56,787 nt of DNA from Flavihumibacter solisilvae (GTDB lineage: Bacteria > Bacteroidota > Bacteroidia > Chitinophagales > Chitinophagaceae), in NCBI RefSeq assembly GCF_000814475.1, contig NZ_JSVC01000023.1, positions 1 through 56,787 on the forward strand. The letters are read 5' to 3'. The position numbers were made by a program, and so were the translations under genes. Shown here in pieces: positions 26,896-36,493 of this stretch (the first letter of the stretch is position 1; each line of letters starts with the position of its first letter). The notes below the pieces were generated by a model, which had not been told where the DNA came from, ran no database searches, and was given only the letters and a program-made list of their open reading frames with translations.

Positions 26896-26961
26896 ATTAG
26901 ATGCAGCTTTATGCGGTTTTAACCGGATTTTCCATATATTCAGTTGACGATTGCATCTAAT
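26896..26961. promoter_or_regulatory. Long-range 10-bp inverted repeat upstream of susC
   Basis: ATTAGATGCA (26896-26905) and TGCATCTAAT (26952-26961) are perfect reverse complements, 46 nt apart. Between them lies a smaller palindrome CGGTT TT AACCG (26914-26925). The whole element lies in the 225-nt space between the terminator and susC and could be a control site or a structured leader for the susCD operon. Confidence 0.5.
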
Positions 26962-27040
26962 GCGTTTATACCTGACCGTTCCCAGGTATTCGTAACCCGT
27001 AAGTGTTTCCTTCATCATTGAATAATTCAAAACTAGCTGT

Positions 27041-30000
27041 ATGAAAAATGGATCCCTTCATTTATTTTTTCTCAGGCGATTGTGGTTACCGGTTTTATGC
27101 TGCTGCCTGGGCTTTGCTGCTTCGGCGCAGGTCCGGATAAGTGGCAAGGTGACTACTGCAAAAGGGCAACCGGCCACGGGGATAACGGTGGTGGTTAAGA
27201 ATACAACAAGTGGCACGTCAACCGGTGCAGATGGCAATTATGAAATAAGTGCGCCATTGAAGCCGGGAAGTTACCAGCTCGAATTTTCCGGCATTGGTTT
27301 CAAGACGCAGCTGTCGCAGGTCACAGTGGGTGATGCAACGACTTATGATGTAAATGTTCAGCTGGTCGAAGATGCCATGGGGCTCGATGAAGTAATTGTA
27401 ACCGGTACTTCAGCAGGTACAACCAAGAAACAGCTTGGAAGTTATATCAGCACAGTAAAAGCAGAAGATCTGAATAAAGGAGCTTCATCGAATGTGCTGG
27501 CTTCATTGCAGGGTAAGACAGCGGGAGCGCAGATAACCCAGAACTCAGGTGATCCTGCCGGTGGCATGTCTGTTCGCCTGAGGGGCATTAGCTCCATCAA
27601 CAGTTCATCAGAACCCCTCTACATTGTAGACGGTATTATCATTAACAATTCAACTAACCGGGTAACCAATACGCAGGGTAACTACGATGGTCAGAACTTT
27701 GTCGGTTCGATCGGAACCAATCGCCTTGCGGACATAAACCCCGCTGATATTGAAAGGGTAGAAGTTTTGAATGGCGCCGCGGCTGCCGCAATTTATGGAA
27801 GCCGGGCAAATGCCGGTGTGGTACAGATCTTTACTAAAAGGGGATCTACAGGAGCGCCGGTTGTAAGTTTCAGTACCAGCGTAATGGTAAGTGAACTGAG
27901 GAATAAAGTTCCGGTTAGTAATGCGCCTACGAAATTTGGCGGCACTCCCGATGAATTCACGCAGGATATTATTACCTCCGTTGGAACTCCGCCGGCACTG
28001 TTGACCAATACTACTGCCGTGCAGCGTTATGACTATAACGATTATATTTTCAGGACTGGCGTCGGAACCGACAATAACGTTTCGGTTACTGGTGGCCGTG
28101 ATAAAACGAAATATTACCTCTCGGGTTCTTATTTCTACAACCAGGGAATTATTAAAAACACGGATTTCCAGCGTTACAGTTTCCGGTCAAATATTGACCA
28201 GGCAATAGGTGAAAAACTGAATGTCTCACTTAACCTTAATTATATCAACAGTAAAGGAGATGAGAAGCCGGATGGAAACTCCTTTTATTCGCCAATGAAC
28301 TCCATCAACATCATTGGAAACTTTCATGATATCTGGACGCGCGACGCACTTGGAAACATTAAAGCAGTTGGTGAAAGGGGCCGTGTGAACCCGGTTTCCA
28401 TCATAGAGGATATTAAACAGAAGCAGGAAACCAGCAGGATCCTTGCAGGCGTAAGCCTGAAGTACAGGCCGATTAAGAACCTGACTTTCGACTATACTTT
28501 AGGTATTGATAATTATGCACAAAACGGAACTACTTATATTCCTCCTTTTGCATACAACGTTAACCCGGCATTCTTTGGCGGCGGTATCGGCCTGGATCCT
28601 GCACAGAATGGTTATGCGAGCCATGCTACCTACAACTTCTTCCAGATAAACCATGAAGTAAACGGTACATATAATATTGACATAACCAGCAATTTGCAGT
28701 CCACCACCCAGGTCGGCTACTCACTGCAGTATGAGAAAAGTGATTATGTGCTTGCGCAGGGAAGGGGATTGCCACCTTATGTGCAAACGGTAACAGGAGC
28801 AAGTACACAATTGCCGGGAAACGATTTCAGGGGTGAACTGGCGGTGCAGGGTGCTTATCTCCAGCAGAACTTTAAATTCAATAACCAGCTCTTTGTAACA
28901 GGAGCGGTAAGGATGGATGGTTCATCTGTGTTCGGGAAGGACCAGCGTAACCAGGTTTACCTGAAAGCGAGCGGAAGCTATGTACTTTCTTCTGCAGAGT
29001 TCTGGGAAAATCTTGGCGTGTCAGGCTGGTGGGATCTGTTCAAGATCCGCGCTGCTTATGGGGAATCAGGTAACCTTACAGGTATAGGTCCATACGACCG
29101 GTTTAATGGTTATACCGGTGTGGGTTTTATCGGGCGTAGTTCCTTCACATCATCTGCAACGCTCGCCAATGAAAACATGAAACCGGAGAGGCAGACAGAA
29201 TTCGAAATAGGTACTGACCTGTCGTTTATGAATAACAGGATCGGACTTCAGTTTAACTGGTACACCAAGAAAGTAAAAGATCTGCTTATCAACAGGGTTA
29301 TTGCACCCACCACGGGGTATTCCAGCAGGCTCGACAATTTCGGTTCGCTCGAAAATAAAGGAATTGAGCTTGTCCTGAACGCTGCTCCGGTAAGGGGCAA
29401 GGACTGGAGATGGGATATAACAGCCATTTACAACCGAAACAGGAATAAAGCGGTGGAAATCGGCCAGGCACTCACACTGCTGAGTACCAACTCCGGTGCT
29501 CCTGTTGCCATACTTGAAGGACAACCGGTTGGCGTGTTTTATGGTACTTTCTTTGCCCGTGACGGAAACGGTGCAGAGATCAAAAACACGAACGGAATTC
29601 CACTTACCGAAAGGGGAGTGCAGAATGCACCACTGGATTATGACGTGCAGCGCGATCCTACCAGCGGACTTCCTTCGGGCGCAGTATTGCGCAGGATAAT
29701 CGGAGATCCGAATCCTGACTGGACAGGTTCTCTGGTTAACGAGGTCGGCTATAAAAAATTCGGGCTGAGGGTTCAGATCGATGCAGTGCAGGGCGTAGAC
29801 GTATTTAATGCCGACTGGCGTACACGGCAGGGCGTAGGGAATGGAAAGGTTGCTGAGCAGGAACATAAAGGTGAAATTCCCCGCGGTTATATCATCGGCG
29901 TTTACAACATTGAAGAATGGCGTATTGATGATGGTTCCTTTGTAAAACTTCGTGAAGTTGCCCTCACTTACAATCTGGGCAAAGTTGGAAAAACATTCAG

Positions 30001-30169
30001 CAATGTAACCTTCCAGCTCGCAGGCAGGAACCTTCATTCATGGGATGATTACAAAGGTTACGATCCTGAAGTAAATGCCGGTGGTCAGAGCACTATTCTC
30101 AGAGGTATCGATTTTGGCGCTGTGCCTATTCCCAGGACTTACAGTTTCGGCATCCAGGCTAAATTCTAA
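27041..30169 (+). CDS. SusC/RagA family TonB-linked outer membrane receptor
   Basis: A 1042-residue TonB-dependent outer-membrane transporter. The signal peptide ends near ASAQ, followed by a carboxypeptidase-regulatory-like domain (about 30-112; ISGKVTTAKGQPATGITVVVKN), a TonB-box-like DEVIVTG, the plug domain with GGMSVRLRGISSINSSSEPLYIVDGIIINN and ADIERVEVLNGAAAAAIYG, and a long beta-barrel ending in the aromatic AKF. With the SusD gene 17 nt downstream it forms a pair that binds and imports a large substrate, usually a glycan or peptide. No glycoside hydrolase, sulfatase, peptidase or regulator is adjacent, so the substrate cannot be inferred. Confidence 0.96.
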   Translation: MKNGSLHLFFLRRLWLPVLCCCLGFAASAQVRISGKVTTAKGQPATGITVVVKNTTSGTSTGADGNYEISAPLKPGSYQLEFSGIGFKTQLSQVTVGDATTYDVNVQLVEDAMGLDEVIVTGTSAGTTKKQLGSYISTVKAEDLNKGASSNVLASLQGKTAGAQITQNSGDPAGGMSVRLRGISSINSSSEPLYIVDGIIINNSTNRVTNTQGNYDGQNFVGSIGTNRLADINPADIERVEVLNGAAAAAIYGSRANAGVVQIFTKRGSTGAPVVSFSTSVMVSELRNKVPVSNAPTKFGGTPDEFTQDIITSVGTPPALLTNTTAVQRYDYNDYIFRTGVGTDNNVSVTGGRDKTKYYLSGSYFYNQGIIKNTDFQRYSFRSNIDQAIGEKLNVSLNLNYINSKGDEKPDGNSFYSPMNSINIIGNFHDIWTRDALGNIKAVGERGRVNPVSIIEDIKQKQETSRILAGVSLKYRPIKNLTFDYTLGIDNYAQNGTTYIPPFAYNVNPAFFGGGIGLDPAQNGYASHATYNFFQINHEVNGTYNIDITSNLQSTTQVGYSLQYEKSDYVLAQGRGLPPYVQTVTGASTQLPGNDFRGELAVQGAYLQQNFKFNNQLFVTGAVRMDGSSVFGKDQRNQVYLKASGSYVLSSAEFWENLGVSGWWDLFKIRAAYGESGNLTGIGPYDRFNGYTGVGFIGRSSFTSSATLANENMKPERQTEFEIGTDLSFMNNRIGLQFNWYTKKVKDLLINRVIAPTTGYSSRLDNFGSLENKGIELVLNAAPVRGKDWRWDITAIYNRNRNKAVEIGQALTLLSTNSGAPVAILEGQPVGVFYGTFFARDGNGAEIKNTNGIPLTERGVQNAPLDYDVQRDPTSGLPSGAVLRRIIGDPNPDWTGSLVNEVGYKKFGLRVQIDAVQGVDVFNADWRTRQGVGNGKVAEQEHKGEIPRGYIIGVYNIEEWRIDDGSFVKLREVALTYNLGKVGKTFSNVTFQLAGRNLHSWDDYKGYDPEVNAGGQSTILRGIDFGAVPIPRTYSFGIQAKF

Positions 30170-30186
30170 CCGCAAAAAAATCAAGT

Positions 30187-31482
30187 ATGAAAAATATTAT
30201 TCTCAAGTATAGCACAGTTGCCCTGCTCGCTCTGGCATTATTATCAATGCCATCATGCAAAATGGAATATACCGACCCGGCACGGCCCCCATTGGAACAG
30301 GTTTTCAACACGCCAGCCGGGTTAACGGGTGTATGTGTGGGTTTGCAAAGAACCTATTCTTACAGCCGGGCAAGTAATCTTTATAACATAGTTACGACTA
30401 CAGGATTAGTGACCCGGGAACTGAGGCTCCTTAACGCAGGTAACCTTCCCGAGGATCAACTGTCTAAAGGAGGCATCTCGGTTGATGGTACCAATACAAT
30501 GCTTTTGGGCTTATGGACTACAAGCAACAAGATCATTTTTGATGCGGATAATGTGATAGCCAATGCCCCGAAAATTTCAGACCAGGGTTATGCCGCGGGG
30601 CTGATTGCCTATGCAAGCCTGTTCAAGGCATTATCGCTCGGTGCAATGTCGATGTATTGGCAGTATATCCCGGATGGTATCGGCGTGAATGTCAACTTTG
30701 TTACAAGGGAAGACGGCTTCAGGAAAGCGATCCAGGTTGTGGATAATGCACTGGCAGCACTGGCAGCCAATCCTCCGCCATCTAACTTTTTTTCCAGTAT
30801 TCCGCCGGGACTAGATATACTGAACGCCCTGCAGGCCGTGAAAGCACGCTATTCTCTTTTTATAGGCGACTATGCCAATGCAATTTCAGCTGCAAATGCG
30901 GTGGACCTTACAAAAAAATCCACCTTCAATTTTGCCGCAGCAACGCCTAATCCGATTTTTGAAATCCACGGATCCGGGTTTAACGTGTGTCAGCCTATTG
31001 ACTCAACTATGGGACTACCACCTTCCCTGGCGCCATCACTATCAGACAAGCGTGTTCCCTTTTATATGAAGCTCAGTACGTCTCCCGCTTCCAGGTGGCA
31101 GATGACAGGTTTCGCTACTGCAAGTGAAACGCCGTTTCCCATTTATTTACCGGGAGAAGTAGTGCTGATCAGGGCAGAAGCCCTTGCACGGCAATCAGAC
31201 CCGGACGGAGCCCTGGCAGAGCTGAATAAAGTGGTAACGAAAACCAATGACATCTATGGGGTAAATGCTGCACTTCCAGCTATTGCAGGACCGCTTACAC
31301 CGGAGGAGCTCTTAAATGAGATCTATCGCAATCGCTGTATTGAACTGTATATGAGCGGGCTGAAGATGGAAGACATGCGAAGGTTTAACCGGCCGGATGC
31401 GGAAATGAGTCGGAAATTTATGCCATACCCATTCAGGGAAAGGGATAATAATTCCAACACTCCTGACGATCCGTTATTCTGA
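30187..31482 (+). CDS. SusD/RagB-like surface lipoprotein
   Basis: A 431-residue lipoprotein with lipobox MPSC at Cys24. It carries a tetratricopeptide-like helical pattern (ALKARYSLFIGDYANAISAANAVD-type) and the C-terminal RNRCIELYMSGLKMEDMRRFNRP segment, both typical of SusD. It sits on the SusC lid and helps bind the ligand. It is shorter than the common 500-650 residues and may have a reduced glycan-binding face. The two genes are 17 nt apart. A GC-rich hairpin follows. Confidence 0.93.
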   Translation: MKNIILKYSTVALLALALLSMPSCKMEYTDPARPPLEQVFNTPAGLTGVCVGLQRTYSYSRASNLYNIVTTTGLVTRELRLLNAGNLPEDQLSKGGISVDGTNTMLLGLWTTSNKIIFDADNVIANAPKISDQGYAAGLIAYASLFKALSLGAMSMYWQYIPDGIGVNVNFVTREDGFRKAIQVVDNALAALAANPPPSNFFSSIPPGLDILNALQAVKARYSLFIGDYANAISAANAVDLTKKSTFNFAAATPNPIFEIHGSGFNVCQPIDSTMGLPPSLAPSLSDKRVPFYMKLSTSPASRWQMTGFATASETPFPIYLPGEVVLIRAEALARQSDPDGALAELNKVVTKTNDIYGVNAALPAIAGPLTPEELLNEIYRNRCIELYMSGLKMEDMRRFNRPDAEMSRKFMPYPFRERDNNSNTPDDPLF

Positions 31483-31515
31483 TCAGGCTAATTGTTCAGT
31501 TTGGTTTATAGTTAG

Positions 31516-31536
31516 AGGCCGCCCCAGGGGCGGCCT
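31516..31536. terminator. GC-rich hairpin, likely terminator between convergent genes
   Basis: AGGCCGCCCC (31516-31525) and GGGGCGGCCT (31527-31536) are complementary around one nucleotide; in practice a 9-bp stem with a 3-nt loop would form. The plus strand continues with TATTTTATTT. The right arm reaches the stop codon of the minus-strand gene. Confidence 0.65.
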
Positions 31537-31856
31537 TATTTTATTTCCGTAACCTCTTTTGCCTCTTGCGCCTTTTTATAGAAGTCGCGGACAAGTGCCC
31601 TGTATAACCTGTTCCGGGTAACATTCAGCCTAACCTGTTCCGCATCCCTGAGCGCCGGATCCGCAATAATCTCCCTTGCCGCATAGTTGGCCTCGGCCAT
31701 AAGCAGGTTGTTTTCCTGCTGTTTTGGGCTGAGTGTGCGATTACTCATGTCCGGGTACTTACTGATTACGGTCTTATCTCCGTATTGCTTAATCACGATC
31801 TCTTTGCCAATGCCGCCGGAAAAATTTTTCAGAATGGTTGAAGAACTTCTTGCCAT
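31536..31856 (-). CDS. Hypothetical protein, Bacteroidota phage/satellite-like or DUF-type small protein
   Basis: A 106-residue soluble protein I cannot name. It begins MARSSSTILKNFSGGIGKEIVIKQYGDKTVISKYPDMS, then a Lys/Arg/Glu-rich helical half with LSPKQQENNLLMAEANYAAREI and RNRLYRALVRDF. It resembles a group of small proteins common in Bacteroidota genomes with a G..IGK.IV.KQ...TVIS..P pattern, of unknown role. The gene is monocistronic between the susD terminator and the repeat region, and its length and composition suggest a real gene. Function is unassigned. Confidence 0.65.
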   Translation of the reverse strand: MARSSSTILKNFSGGIGKEIVIKQYGDKTVISKYPDMSNRTLSPKQQENNLLMAEANYAAREIIADPALRDAEQVRLNVTRNRLYRALVRDFYKKAQEAKEVTEIK

Positions 31857-31941
31857 AAAAGGAAATATTATTCTTTTCTGAAAGATAACTAATCATATTT
31901 AATTATACCATATATCTCAGGTAATTTTTCCGGTAAACTTA

Positions 31942-32004
31942 GGGTCATCTTAGGCTTTTAACCCAAAGATTACCCTAGGATAACCCTAGGATGACCCCAG
32001 GATG
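31942..32004. repeat. Tandem 11-bp repeats with inverted copy
   Basis: Three 11-bp units, ACCCTAGGATA, ACCCTAGGATG and ACCCCAGGATG, run from 31972 to 32004. A near-perfect inverted copy, GGGTCATCTTAGG, lies at 31942-31954 and pairs with CCTAGGATGACCC at 31985-31997 (12 of 13). The element lies in the 197-nt gap between the hypothetical gene and bioA, where no other signal was seen. Confidence 0.75.
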
Positions 32005-32053
32005 CTTGGCACCTTTATGAAGATTCAGGCTCCTGGAAGACATATGGCAGAAA

Positions 32054-33352
32054 TTACCTGCTTTTCAGAATGTCAAGGGTTACCGACGAAAGTTTGTCGT
32101 ATTCGTCATCACTGATACAATAGGGGGGCATGAAATAAACGGTGTTCCCGAGCGGGCGCAGGTATACATTCCTGTCCATCGATTTTGTCATTACTTCCAA
32201 CCCGACCTGGTTCAGGTACACGTTCTCGCCCTGGCTGATCTCAAAAGCGAGTATAGTACCAAGTGAGCGGGCGGCAGCGATCTGGTTTCCGGGAAAACTG
32301 TTTTGCAGTGTCCGGGCGAACTCCTGGTTGGCAGCTGAAATTTCCCTTACGCGCTGCATCGTGTTTTCCATTTCCATCAGGTCAAGGCTTGCCAAAGCAG
32401 CGGTACAGGCAAGCGGGTTTGCCGTAAAGGAGTGACCATGGAAAAAGGTTTTCCTTTTATCTTCTGTTACATAAGCCTGGTAGATCCTGTCGGTACAGGC
32501 TGTAACCCCAAGAGGCATTGTACCACCGGTAAGACCTTTTGAAAGGCAGATAATGTCAGGCTTCAACGAAATGTATTCACTGGCAAACAACCTGCCTGTT
32601 CTGCCGAATCCCGTCATCACTTCGTCGGCGATACAAATGATCTCCTGCTGTTGAGCTGCCTGCAGAAGCTCGTTCATGAGAACAGCGTCATACATTTTCA
32701 TTCCACCGGCTCCCTGTACAAGGGGTTCATAAATGAAAGCAGCCAACTGGTCTCCATTATCCCGGATCGTGCGGATGAGTGAATCTATATTTTCTGCGGT
32801 TGGTGTGTCAATAAAAATGACCTCAAACAACAGGTCATGGAATGCCATGGTGAAAACGCTCCGGTCGCTTACAGACATTGCGCCAAAAGTGTCACCATGA
32901 TAGGAATTGTTGAAGGCAAGGATCTTATTGCGTACGGCCTTGCCGTTGCCCCTGTTATCTGCCGGAGAAAGATTCCACCAGTATTGCAATGCCATTTTCA
33001 ATGCCACTTCAGTTGATGTAGATCCATTATCCGAATAAAAGATCTTTGAAAATTTACCAGGCAACAGCGGCAGCAGCCGTTCTGCCAGTTCAATCGCCGG
33101 CCGGTGGGTAAACCCGGCAAAAATGATGTGTTCAAGCGTTAGCGCCTGCTGATATATTTTTTCTGCAATATATGGATGGGAGTGACCGTGGATGTTCACC
33201 CACCAGCTGCTGATGGCATCGAGGTACCTGTTGCCTCGGTCGTCGTAGAGCCAGGAACCCCGTGCTTTCTCAATAAATACGGGCCAGGGCGACTCCTTCT
33301 GGGGTGTAAAGGGATGCCAGATGTATTGCTTGTCCTTTGATAACCAGTTCAT
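32054..33352 (-). CDS. bioA: Adenosylmethionine-8-amino-7-oxononanoate aminotransferase
   Basis: A 432-residue PLP enzyme that converts 7-keto-8-aminopelargonate to 7,8-diaminopelargonate in biotin synthesis using S-adenosylmethionine. The start MNWLSKDKQYIWHPFTPQKE, the block SSWWVNIHGHSHPYIAEKI, FYSDNGSTSTEVALKMA, CIADEVMTGFGRTG and the PLP lysine context SKGLTGGTMPLG are diagnostic. Other bio genes are not in the window. A good -7 element lies 5 nt from the start codon. Confidence 0.95.
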   Translation of the reverse strand: MNWLSKDKQYIWHPFTPQKESPWPVFIEKARGSWLYDDRGNRYLDAISSWWVNIHGHSHPYIAEKIYQQALTLEHIIFAGFTHRPAIELAERLLPLLPGKFSKIFYSDNGSTSTEVALKMALQYWWNLSPADNRGNGKAVRNKILAFNNSYHGDTFGAMSVSDRSVFTMAFHDLLFEVIFIDTPTAENIDSLIRTIRDNGDQLAAFIYEPLVQGAGGMKMYDAVLMNELLQAAQQQEIICIADEVMTGFGRTGRLFASEYISLKPDIICLSKGLTGGTMPLGVTACTDRIYQAYVTEDKRKTFFHGHSFTANPLACTAALASLDLMEMENTMQRVREISAANQEFARTLQNSFPGNQIAAARSLGTILAFEISQGENVYLNQVGLEVMTKSMDRNVYLRPLGNTVYFMPPYCISDDEYDKLSSVTLDILKSR

Positions 33353-33357
33353 CCGCG

Positions 33358-33365
33358 CAAAACTA
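33358..33365 (-). promoter_or_regulatory. Candidate -7 promoter element of bioA
   Basis: Minus-strand TAGTTTTG fits TAnnTTTG and ends 5 nt before the bioA start codon, which predicts a leaderless or near-leaderless transcript. No -33 TTG is evident at the usual spacing. Confidence 0.45.
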
Positions 33366-33446
33366 TATCATGTTTATCCACCATTGGCCTTTTTTTAACT
33401 TATATGCAACGGTTAGTCATCCTACCTTGTCAGCTTATTCTGATAT

Positions 33447-34019
33447 ATGATCAATGAACACCAACTGGTGAAGGACTGCCTGAAAGGGAAGCCATCGGCA
33501 CAAAAGGCGCTCTATGAGCATTTTGCTGCGCCGATGCTGGGTGTTTGTTACCGGTATACGAAGTCGATGACAGACGCGGAAGATGTACTACAGGAAGGAT
33601 TTGTAAAAGTGTTTCATTACCTGGGACAGTTTCGCGGCGACGGCGACCTGGGGGCGTGGATAAGGCGGATAATGGTTACCACCGCCATCAACTACCTCAA
33701 AAAGAACAGCCGGTACCAATACGACCTGTCTTTCAGCGCCGAACAGCAGGGTTACCTGCATCCAGTATCTCCTGAAAATCCCGAAGTTAACCTCGACGCT
33801 AAACAGCTCGCAGACCTGGTTCGCCAACTACCGCCTGGTTACCAGGCCATCTTCAACCTGCATGCGATCGAAGGTTATACTCATGTAGAAATAAGTGCCA
33901 TGCTTGGAATCCATGAAGGAACTTCCCGGTCACAGTACGCACGCGCCCGCAACCTGCTGATAACATGGTTGCAAAAAGAATCCGAATCAATAAAAATGTC
34001 CCACTATGCCCGGTCGTGA
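33447..34019 (+). CDS. ECF-type RNA polymerase sigma factor
   Basis: A 190-residue sigma-70 family protein with region 2 (about 20-85; AEDVLQEGFVKVFHYLGQF is the 2.2-2.3 segment) and region 4 (about 120-180; LPPGYQAIFNLHAIEGYTHVEISAMLGIHEGTSRSQYARAR), and no region 3, as in ECF sigma factors. The 3' end overlaps the next gene by 14 nt, so the two are translationally coupled; the partner probably regulates it. The sigma gene begins 95 nt from divergent bioA. Confidence 0.93.
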   Translation: MINEHQLVKDCLKGKPSAQKALYEHFAAPMLGVCYRYTKSMTDAEDVLQEGFVKVFHYLGQFRGDGDLGAWIRRIMVTTAINYLKKNSRYQYDLSFSAEQQGYLHPVSPENPEVNLDAKQLADLVRQLPPGYQAIFNLHAIEGYTHVEISAMLGIHEGTSRSQYARARNLLITWLQKESESIKMSHYARS

Positions 34020-35505
34020 TTTTGAAAAAGCCATGCAGGAAAAGGCGCAGCAATTGCGCCTTGACCCTTCCCCAGCCGTCTGGCAGGGAGTGGCTGAACA
34101 ATTGAAGCAGCGCCGCAGAAAAAGAGGTGTCGCATGGCTGTTACTTGCAGCAGCCATTATTTCCGGTATTGCCGTTGTCTGGCTCGCACCGGAAAACATG
34201 ATCCATTCCCGTGATCAGCAGAATACAATTGCCGCCGGGAAAGAAAAACAAAACCAGACCAGTCCAAACAAATTGCCTATTGAAGCCAATTCTACTCTTA
34301 CCGATAAAAAAGATTCTCAAACAGAACAACCAGCTACGCCGGAAAACAATTTGAATAATGACGCAGTCACGTCCGCACCGGCACCAGCTTCTTCATTACC
34401 CAAACAGGGCTTCGCTGATAATAAATCAGCCGATAATAAATCGTCAGTAAACAAAGCTTCAGCTAACAAACCTGCCGCAACCAAACCCGTTGTGACCAGG
34501 GCGGCTGGAAAGAAAGTTACGGTAGATGAACTCACTGCGGTTACCGCTGAAGTCGCTTCCCTAAAAGCAGCCGGTAAACAGGCAGCTGGCAAAAATGTAC
34601 CGGTAATAGCGAGTGACAGTTATTCTGACGCTGCAGTTGCCGTGGCACCTGGTGCTGCACAACGGGGTATCGACCCGGCTGATATCAACGGCATTGATCC
34701 ATTTCACCGGCAGATTGCAGTATTACGGCCTGAAGCGAATACTGGTGACCGTCAAATCAAGGCCGGTATCGTTAAGCTTGATCCCGCCCGTAAAAAGGGC
34801 TGGTATCCATCACTTCACCTGGTACTGGGTGCAAGTTCCCTGCAGGAAGATGTGCTGAAACAATACAACACGTTTGCCAACGAATATCAGAATACCACCA
34901 TGATCCCAACCGGACTGGCAGCGCCTCAGCGTCGTCCTTCCGACGTAAAGACAGGTCCGGCATTCGCGGTGGGAATGAATATCAACCGGTATTTCGGGAG
35001 TAAAATAAGCGTAGGGGCCGGCTTCCATTATGTATACATGTCGAACAGGATCGAGATCGGTTCACCGGTAGACAGTGCGTATTACGACAACCGTCAGCAA
35101 CAGATGGTGACGCGTACTGCATACAATGGTTCCGGTAACAATGGAGAATCATTCCATAACCGCTATCATCTTTTGCAGGTGCCAGTAGAGTTTAACTGGA
35201 ATATCGACAGGAAGGAAAAAATCAGCTGGAATGCAGGTGTTGCCATAGGTTACCTCGTAGGCAGTGATGCAATGCAGTACAACAAACAGGCAGGTGTTTA
35301 TTACCGGGATAATGACGCACTCAGAAAATGGCAGGCAGGAATCTTCTCCGGTGTTCAATACAACTTCCGGGAAGTAAAAGGCATCCGTTATTCTGCAGGT
35401 CCTTTTATCCAGTATCAGCTTACTTCTCTTGAAGTGGAACATACCAATAAACACCAGTTATTGGTAGGTATTGGCGGCAGGATGCACCTGAAGAAGATCA
35501 GGTAG
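34006..35505 (+). CDS. Sigma-factor partner with inner-membrane helix and beta-barrel-like C-terminus
   Basis: A 499-residue protein. Residues 1-35 are hydrophilic and basic, as in anti-sigma N-termini; about 42-62 ([18 protein letters not shown]) is one membrane helix; about 65-260 is a low-complexity Ala/Asn/Lys/Ser-rich region with ADNKS and ANKPA repeats; from about 265 the sequence switches to beta-strand patterns ([52 protein letters not shown]) like PorT/outer-membrane barrel proteins. It overlaps the ECF sigma gene by 14 nt. The likely role is anti-sigma or signal relay; how an inner-membrane helix and a barrel-type domain coexist is unclear. Confidence 0.75.
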   Translation: MPGRDFEKAMQEKAQQLRLDPSPAVWQGVAEQLKQRRRKRGVAWLLLAAAIISGIAVVWLAPENMIHSRDQQNTIAAGKEKQNQTSPNKLPIEANSTLTDKKDSQTEQPATPENNLNNDAVTSAPAPASSLPKQGFADNKSADNKSSVNKASANKPAATKPVVTRAAGKKVTVDELTAVTAEVASLKAAGKQAAGKNVPVIASDSYSDAAVAVAPGAAQRGIDPADINGIDPFHRQIAVLRPEANTGDRQIKAGIVKLDPARKKGWYPSLHLVLGASSLQEDVLKQYNTFANEYQNTTMIPTGLAAPQRRPSDVKTGPAFAVGMNINRYFGSKISVGAGFHYVYMSNRIEIGSPVDSAYYDNRQQQMVTRTAYNGSGNNGESFHNRYHLLQVPVEFNWNIDRKEKISWNAGVAIGYLVGSDAMQYNKQAGVYYRDNDALRKWQAGIFSGVQYNFREVKGIRYSAGPFIQYQLTSLEVEHTNKHQLLVGIGGRMHLKKIR

Positions 35506-36436
35506 ATTCCGGTCTCAGGAATCGCAGGTTGCGAAGGATTCCCTGGTATTTAGCCCGCTTTAAAGGGGAGTGACGGAAAATTTCCCTGAACCTGTCTTCA
35601 CCCATGGCTTCCCAGTCTTCAGGGTTAAGTTCAAGGATCTCCGGAATAGGAGTAAAGGCCGGTTCATTATGTGGACGTGAGAACCGGTTCCAGGGACAAA
35701 CATCCTGGCAGATATCGCATCCAAACATCCAGTCATTGAACCTTCCCTTCATTTCCCCGGGAATCAGCATCTCCTTCAGTTCGATCGTGAAGTAAGAAAT
35801 ACACTTGCTGCCATTGATCGTTTTATTATCCATGATTGCATCGGTAGGACAGGCATCAATGCACCTGGTACAGGTGCCGCAATAATCGCCGGCAAAAGCA
35901 TCATCATATTGCAGTTCCAGGTCAGTGATCAGTGTTGCAATAAAGAAAAATGATCCTGCCTGTTTGTTGATGAGGTTGCCATTCTTGCCGATCCAGCCCA
36001 GGCCGCTTTCCCTGGCCCAGGCACGTTCAAGAACAGGCGCCGAATCCACAAAACCACGGCCATTCACGTCACCGGCAATTTCCCTGATCCGGAACAACAA
36101 CTGCCTGAGTTTTTCGCGGATCACTTCATGATAATCATTCCCATACGCATATTTAGAAATATGAGGTGCTTTTTGAGACTGTTCTGTATCCGGATAGTAG
36201 TTGATCAGAAGGGTAATGACAGACTTTGCACCCGGTACAAGTCTGGACGGGTCCACCCGCAGGTCAAAGTGGTTCGCCATATACGCCATTGAACCGTGAT
36301 AGTTTTTGTTCAGCCATTGTTCAAGCCGGCGCGCATCCTCATCAAGCCGCTTACTTTGCGAAATTCCGCAATGCATAAACCCCAGTTCAGCAGCCATCTG
36401 GCGGATTCGGTTAGATATATGCGTAAGTTCTTTCAA
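35498..36436 (-). CDS. queG: Epoxyqueuosine reductase
   Basis: A 312-residue cobalamin- and [4Fe-4S]-dependent enzyme that reduces epoxyqueuosine to queuosine in tRNA. QueG landmarks are [57 protein letters not shown], and the ferredoxin-type clusters [16 protein letters not shown] and [11 protein letters not shown]. Its 3' end overlaps the convergent membrane/barrel gene by 8 bp. QueD lies 11 kb away on the other strand, so the pathway is dispersed. Confidence 0.95.
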   Translation of the reverse strand: MKELTHISNRIRQMAAELGFMHCGISQSKRLDEDARRLEQWLNKNYHGSMAYMANHFDLRVDPSRLVPGAKSVITLLINYYPDTEQSQKAPHISKYAYGNDYHEVIREKLRQLLFRIREIAGDVNGRGFVDSAPVLERAWARESGLGWIGKNGNLINKQAGSFFFIATLITDLELQYDDAFAGDYCGTCTRCIDACPTDAIMDNKTINGSKCISYFTIELKEMLIPGEMKGRFNDWMFGCDICQDVCPWNRFSRPHNEPAFTPIPEILELNPEDWEAMGEDRFREIFRHSPLKRAKYQGILRNLRFLRPEST

Positions 36437-36493
36437 TATCAGTTAGGTATTTAACAGAATATTATTATTTTGGCGGCCAATAACCTTAAACCT

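Noticed and set aside
29150-30037. Minus-strand open frame opposite susC (295 codons)
   Set aside because: Lies wholly inside the SusC barrel region; composition follows from the opposite strand.
31972-32004. CRISPR-like array
   Set aside because: Units are 11 bp without spacers and no cas gene is near.
33370-33380. DnaA-box-like TTATCCACC near the bioA promoter
   Set aside because: Single site with a mismatch and no partner boxes.
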